A stretch of DNA of 15,611 bases. It comes from Chrysochromulina tobinii. Lineage: Eukaryota > Haptophyta > Prymnesiales > Chrysochromulinaceae. The translations under genes and the position numbers were made by a program. Under the pieces are notes generated by a model that saw only the letters and a list, made by a program, of their open reading frames with translations, did no database searches and was not told the origin of the DNA. The number at the start of each line of letters is the position of its first letter. The stretch's first letter is position 1. Of this stretch, positions 15,301 to 15,611 are shown piece by piece. The DNA lies in NCBI GenBank assembly GCA_001275005.1, contig JWZX01001110.1:1-15611 (forward strand), in the 5' to 3' direction.

Positions 15301-15611
15301 ACTCCATATCCAAGGAAAGCATGATGAGGCCTCCCTTGGCTTGCATCATAAGAGGATGCAGAGCACTGAGTAGTAGTAGAACAAGAAACATTCAACTCGC
15401 CAGATGGGCTGCTGAACGCAAGAGTTTTTGCACCAACACGTGTGGCTCCATCAACAGCATACCATGCCCCACCGCTGGCAGTGATGTAGAGACGAAAGAA
15501 CGAGAACGTCGGGCCTCTGGGAATTGAAGGGCTCGGCGGCGAGGACGAGGGCGGAGGCGGCGAGGGCGAGGGCGGCGGCGGCGAGGGCGAGGGGGGCGAG
15601 GGCGGCGAGGG
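6396..15611 (-). CDS. Giant multi-domain type I membrane protein, 5'-partial (receptor/scaffold-like)
   Basis: One open frame runs from the right window edge to TGA at 6396-6398, 3071 codons without an intron. No start codon is seen: Pro/Ser codons continue to the edge, so the N terminus is missing. Numbering is from the edge. Order: F5/8C-like 35-180; GGGW fibrinogen/intelectin-like 213-377; six Kelch repeats 415-684; Cys-rich modules 748-797 and 816-867; Pro-rich stalk to about 1115; juxtamembrane domain 1116-1240; transmembrane helix about 1251-1276 followed by CLRRRCRR; basic coiled coil with IQ-like motifs to about 1440; linker; TPR array 1 (1751-2020); EF-hand-like pair about 2120-2192; second linker; AAAEK array about 2286-2624; TPR array 2 (2664-3071). 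Ser-Pro tracts separate the outer domains. NxS/T sites (NFS, NRT, NAT) lie only usefully on the N-terminal side, and Arg-rich residues follow the helix, giving N-out topology. Proposed role: cell-surface sensing or adhesion linked to cytosolic scaffolding. Function is inferred; gene-model fusion remains possible. Confidence 0.8.
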   Translation of the reverse strand, partial: PSPPSPPSPSPPPPSPSPPPPSSSPPSPSIPRGPTFSFFRLYITASGGAWYAVDGATRVGAKTLAFSSPSGELNVSCSTTTQCSASSYDASQGRPHHAFLGYGVPANGQACSASFACMWTSYRTSSPGPPQWLQYRFDAPQELVAYHVESSVNPVPSITGWIFQASSDGISWINLDSRASQDTSGKRQTYSLSPSPPPPSPPPPSPSPPPPSPPFAVGTCSSIDGGGWCLVRRVQRGYTWHSATDRLVGTDVYGTPGSGSFSIRFDHLNFSQFLFSTGDCQKWLIATKDAVLGGFYENEPRAILKSSISATPYTARWYRRFWNPEDPWISLTDHAQASAAGQMLYGGDSIEGHASAVLPYHNGADVYIRGTAPMLCMSTLSPPPSLPPSSPPPPSPSPPPPSPSPPPPASTPLPESLYAISGYEGCCGPPSNKVEKFSSTSNAWLSVATIGTSRYHLGVAALGRFVYAVGGDNNGVILSSVEKYDVDGNTWSYVASLGTARSGMGVATLNGYIYAAGGWGNLQSVERYDATANTWVYVSPLLAGRGGPGAAALNGLLYVVGGDGLSSAERYDPTTNTWTYVASLGIVRHSLGVAALNGYIYAAGGKNSANGVVDTVQRYDPNSNTWASVAPLGTARFVFGFAAYNGFLYAVGGWAPCCHNVNSVERYDAVSNTWSSASSLITARRGLAAVALSPPPPPPPSPSLTPPPPSPPPPSPSPPPPSPPPPSPPPPSPPPPSPTPSQPPSTPPPMWCANSCVQARNGACQDGGPNSFTDLYGTVAQCAFATDCADCGARYRFPPSPPPPSPSPPPPSTPPPPMACDESCGSFASNGACQDGGPGSLTDLYGTPAQCAFGTDCTDCGRRFFRPPSPPPSPPPPSPPPLPPPPLPPPSPPPPSPSPPPPSPLPPSLPPSRPNPSPPPPRPPPSSPPPPSPSPPPPSPSPPPPSPPPPSQPPPSPPPPSQPPLPPPSPPPPSPPPRSPPSPPPLRPPPSHPPSSPPPPSPPPPSAPQPSPPPPSPPPPQYPPGVPLDMPQLPPPPPSRPPPSRPPPWPPPSPPPPSPPPPSPPPSPPPSPSPPLPYQPPPQPPQQPPSPHLRPPAAPFPSSPLPPSWPPAPPGHIYQGYQVYFTLVLQSWTVDQFGDAERLALRQGMAALLGVAPARVTLMVEAASVRATAVISAPNRTVATNYVVVLAAQTPQSLTVAVGVHYNATSSLTVDALEGPIVQAATASPSSPALHNGSTATRVVAKAGSISPAILSVIYAAVGPVALLGAILLWCLRRRCRRLSEQRRKAEKAQQETRAVLLQARARALLAKRKLLQARAAKVAREAAATRVQIRLRKKLKLREIKREFKARIEAFRLEQRLEQAATTLQRQVRTGLSPAVRRRNAEAMRIEIRSLAASIIQRQLRPVLVMRRSLLDSLYRRARANWLKMSRRLRRRHEFAFRWRTLADAMLDAQVPSDNPLLEAANVAWQVVWKFVGSPAALKVAPVTISAAQKQLLCRRRLDFLSGRPQPAQPQQAPETLEGEPSHPPLTQNGAQSLRSLRSPESSESFGRSCDSSPDLSPDVRTRPQTRKLGSAAKQIVDGFGGAERRVKAAEVVAVDAFEAAAVGTAVKGTTAAKAAAAGMTSVQGDVPPLRISRVDVPPAAASASTSTRSGWSRSGVQPRPAVAEGVQPREQHSPGSASPGDGVLAQPRVAQPPVLPIPQPEPAFLAAVNMHTDRPASSGRHAYERCARTDSGRPRASTSGSRSVTSINSRGMLLQKQGKLDEAEPLLREALEISRATLGDRHPDTATSIINLGSLLRDQGKLDEAEPLLREALDALCATLGNRHPDTLAAMKNLGSLLYSQDNVDEAQALLRESLEACRETLGDRHPETLAAMNNLGMLLYGQGNLKEAGPLLREALEAMRVTLGDRHPDTLTIMYNLGMLLKKQGKLDEAEPLLREALEASRETLGDLHPDTLDTIGNLALLLRDQGKLDEAAPLLREALDGRRATLGDRHPRTLAAMNNLEALRKKQDHVDEVAPPSRRDPNGGMRTAMNHPPDEHFATPMNVLPDKTPQCQRMPSSTSTGPPDDDNAQLRSIRREPTLGELWGGDASGMNAVLGAATSEVVVSQGSSITDRVAMLLASVDKAMMVDGFRRMNADENGIELRELHAFLAEIDESVTEADARSVISAGGPSGDGKVSLAELLKIKAREDGTSLDLSPDERSWTRRPSVQGRVPPLRMSPRASVPPSASVSSVWSPFGWNRPASSGRDAYEKSARTPGSDGQKSVGRSQRSAPPLPLVIERAAAEKAERAAAEKVAAEAEAKAAAEKEAAAQTAGKAANEKAATEKAAAEKAAAERAAAFKNVRAAAEKAAAEKMAAEKAAAAEKAAKAEKAAKAAAEKAAAEKAAAEKVAAEKASAEAAAKAAAEKAAAEKAAAEKAAAEKAAAEKASAEAAAKAAAEKAAAERAAAEKAAAARAAADAEKAAAERAAAEAAEAAAKAALAAAEKAAAEKAAAEKAAAEAAAKAAAERAAAEKAAAERAAAEKAAAERAAAEAEKAAAERAAAEAAAKAALAAAEKAAAEKAAAEKATAEKAAAERAAAEKAAAERAAAERAAAEKAQAAAMAAAEKAAAEKAAAEAALFSAMMGACVDEDNEDDAVASAATTKSATEMSKQRNTIDSSTNQGLLLRDQGKLDEAAPLLREALEISRATLGDRHPDTVTSIINLGSLLQDQDKLDEAAPLLREALEASRETLGDRHPETLACMNNLGMLLYSQGNVDEAQPLLRESLETCRETLGDRHSDTLAAMNNLGSLLRDQGKLDEAAPLLQEVLETCRETLGDRHPDTLAAINNLGMLLYSQGDVDEAQPLLMESLDGRREILGDRHPETLAAMNSLGSLLQDQGNLKEAGPLLREALEAMRVTLGDRHPDTLTTMNNLGMLLKKQGNLADAAPLLRETLEASRETLGDLHPDTLASIINLGSVLRDQGKLDEAAPLLREALDGRRATLGDRHPKTLAAMNNLGALLKKQGKLDEAEPLLREALQVLRSTLGNRHPGTLTSISNLASLLQDQGKLDEAAPLLREAQLEA
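6399..7622 (-). repeat. TPR array 2, nine 42-residue repeats plus a C-terminal partial
   Basis: Nine full 126-nt units (6489-7622) and a last 30-residue part repeat (6399-6488) end the protein. The consensus equals that of array 1, with LGDRHPDTL at nearly every unit end. The stop falls inside the tenth unit after LLREAQLEA. Units 6-9 line up one-to-one with units 4-7 of array 1. Confidence 0.9.
7738..8756 (-). repeat. AAAEK pentad array (15-nt minisatellite), long Ala/Glu/Lys helix
   Basis: About 340 residues consist mainly of AAAEK pentads with variants [16 protein letters not shown] and AAKAEKAAK, encoded by degenerate 15-nt GC-rich units. Lys at one pentad and Glu four residues later can pair, so a long stable helix is expected. 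Its period of five is unlike a heptad coiled coil. It resembles the helical domain of bacterial TolA. The antisense strand gives a long Phe-Ser-Ala open frame that is only a shadow. Confidence 0.9.
8827..9011 (-). repeat. Linker copy B (duplicated module)
   Basis: The three blocks shared with copy A lie at 8996-9011, 8941-8974 and 8827-8873 in the same order and frame. It follows the EF-hand pair and leads into the AAAEK array, which separates it from TPR array 2. Confidence 0.8.
9035..9250 (-). other. Degenerate EF-hand pair
   Basis: The segment [20 protein letters not shown] (about 9140-9200) has the EF-hand look, but its loop is one residue short. The second loop, [14 protein letters not shown] (about 9050-9090), keeps Asp5, Gly6 and Glu12 but has Gly in place of the first Asp. 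It may be a structural EF pair or a weak calcium site; strong binding is doubtful. Confidence 0.6.
9606..10361 (-). repeat. TPR array 1, six 42-residue kinesin-light-chain-like repeats
   Basis: Six full 126-nt units encode repeats with the pattern [31 protein letters not shown], the TPR type of kinesin light chains. A seventh, degenerate unit ([20 protein letters not shown]) continues to about 9550 and then loses the pattern. Such repeats stack into superhelices that bind peptides or proteins. Confidence 0.9.
10408..10934 (-). repeat. Linker copy A (duplicated module)
   Basis: This linker holds three blocks also present in copy B: DLSPD (DNA at 10919-10934), SVQG-VPPLR-S (10702-10735) and RPASSGR-AYE--ART (10408-10454). 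Against copy B these are 16/16, 30/34 and 42/47 nucleotides identical. It directly precedes TPR array 1. Between blocks 1 and 3 it has about 340 nt more than copy B, including a Val/Ala/Lys-rich stretch and three GAGGCTGAGCC words. Confidence 0.8.
11290..11780 (-). other. Basic coiled coil with IQ-like motifs
   Basis: After the membrane helix come about 160 residues dominated by Arg, Lys, Leu, Ala, Gln and Glu. Two good IQ-like motifs are [16 protein letters not shown] (around 11475-11510) and [14 protein letters not shown] (around 11375-11415), plus a weaker [12 protein letters not shown] motifs bind calmodulin or EF-hand light chains, so this suggests calcium/calmodulin coupling next to the membrane. 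Confidence 0.6.
11783..11858 (-). other. Single transmembrane helix and juxtamembrane segment
   Basis: The helix reads [20 protein letters not shown] followed by AILLW and then CLRRRCRR, a strong positive stop-transfer. The region just before it (about 11890-12250) is a non-Pro domain with [23 protein letters not shown] and VRATAVIS, resembling SEA-type juxtamembrane folds. It has NxT sites, so the N-terminal side is probably outside. Confidence 0.85.
12265..13014 (-). repeat. Pro-rich stalk, SPPPP-type low-complexity tract
   Basis: About 250 codons encode almost only Pro and Ser, in [10 protein letters not shown]-type runs like those of volvocine pherophorins and cell-wall hydroxyproline-rich proteins. 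It stands between the Cys-rich modules and the juxtamembrane domain and probably forms an extended rod. The antisense strand gives long Gly-rich open frames that are shadows. Shorter tracts of the same kind lie at about 13168-13220, 13383-13545, 14389-14475, 14971-15040 and 15520-15611. Confidence 0.85.
13010..13163 (-). other. Cys-rich module 2 (CQDGGP type)
   Basis: This copy has the same six cysteines with spacing C-x3-C-x8-C-x17-C-x5-C-x2-C and shares [20 protein letters not shown] and TDC-x-DCG with module 1. It is a tandem duplicate separated from module 1 by a short Ser-Pro tract. The even cysteine number suggests three disulphides outside the cell. Confidence 0.6.
13221..13366 (-). 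other. Cys-rich module 1 (CQDGGP type)
   Basis: A six-cysteine module of about 48 residues with spacing C-x3-C-x7-C-x17-C-x5-C-x2-C contains [17 protein letters not shown] and TDCADCG. It is flanked on both sides by Ser-Pro tracts. I do not know a formal family name; similar NGxCxDGG...DCxDCG modules occur in predicted proteins of haptophyte and dinoflagellate algae, from memory. Confidence 0.6.
13545..14365 (-). other. Six-repeat Kelch propeller of the giant protein
   Basis: Six successive repeats of 43-50 residues each carry a (V/I/L)YA(V/A)GG-type strand, a VE(R/K)Y or VEKF element and an NTW or NAW turn, for example [18 protein letters not shown]. Six blades make a closed beta-propeller, so the domain is likely complete. 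The first blade has SGY in place of GG. Lines counted across this segment are about 43-60 percent GC, clearly below the flanking repeat DNA. Confidence 0.9.
14480..14972 (-). other. GGGW fibrinogen/intelectin-like domain of the giant protein
   Basis: The domain begins [15 protein letters not shown], close to the GGGW start of fibrinogen-like and intelectin-like lectin domains. It continues with [19 protein letters not shown] and [13 protein letters not shown], ending near CMSTL before the next Pro-rich tract. The C-terminal half does not clearly match the calcium and sugar site of animal fibrinogen domains, so assignment is tentative. Confidence 0.5.
15040..15509 (-). other. F5/8C (discoidin)-like domain of the giant protein
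   Basis: After the edge Pro-rich tract the protein reads [20 protein letters not shown], later [20 protein letters not shown] and [17 protein letters not shown]. This order (aromatic start, W-L-QYRF strand, W-x-F-x-ASSDG-x-SW-x-xLD) is typical of F5/8 type C galactose-binding folds, which bind sugars or lipids at cell surfaces. The domain is about 150 residues, the normal size. Confidence 0.65.

Noticed and set aside
15393-15395. Start of the giant protein at a TTG codon here
   Set aside because: It is not an ATG, and the frame is open upstream to the window edge with domain-like sequence ([13 protein letters not shown]), so the gene continues beyond the window.

Overview
The window looks like nuclear DNA of a eukaryotic microalga. 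It is GC-rich and has short GT-AG introns (83 and about 98 nt) in one gene. It carries long Ser-Pro-rich tracts of the algal hydroxyproline-rich type. One predicted protein has an ER signal followed by a transit-peptide-like stretch, the arrangement used to reach a secondary (red-lineage) plastid. Together with the kinesin-light-chain-like TPR arrays and the paired Cys-rich modules, this points to a haptophyte or a similar secondary-plastid alga. The lineage is inferred, not proven.

Layout: 1-599 is upstream sequence with no supported gene. 600-1910 (+) is a cyclase-family (PF04199-type) metal hydrolase with a twin-arginine-like N-terminal signal and a proline-rich tail. 1911-2658 is a GC-rich, hairpin-rich spacer between convergent genes. 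2659-3222 (-) is a small unrecognised membrane protein with a bipartite-looking presequence. 3223-3564 is a divergent promoter region with repeated TACCGGTAC-type palindromes. 3565-5791 (+) is a folate/biopterin transporter (BT1 family) in three exons. 5792-6395 is a convergent spacer.

The rest, 6396-15611 (-), is one uninterrupted reading frame of more than 3070 codons that runs off the right edge of the window, so its start is missing. It reads as a very large type I membrane protein. From the N terminus it has a Pro-rich tract, an F5/8C-like domain, a fibrinogen/intelectin-like GGGW domain, a six-blade Kelch propeller, two Cys-rich modules and a 250-residue Pro-rich stalk. A juxtamembrane domain and one transmembrane helix follow. 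The cytosolic part has a basic coiled coil with IQ-like motifs, a linker, TPR array 1, a degenerate EF-hand pair, a second copy of the linker, an AAAEK pentad array of about 340 residues, and TPR array 2. I infer a cell-surface receptor or scaffold: ligand-binding modules on rigid stalks outside, calmodulin/Ca-type and TPR protein-binding modules inside.

The main discovery candidate is this giant protein and the internal duplication that built it. The linker and the TPR array both occur twice in the same order, and the duplication is still visible at nucleotide level. The other genes look independent of it. Two of them (the small minus-strand protein and possibly the cyclase) carry signals suggesting plastid or thylakoid destinations, and BT1 transporters include plastid members.
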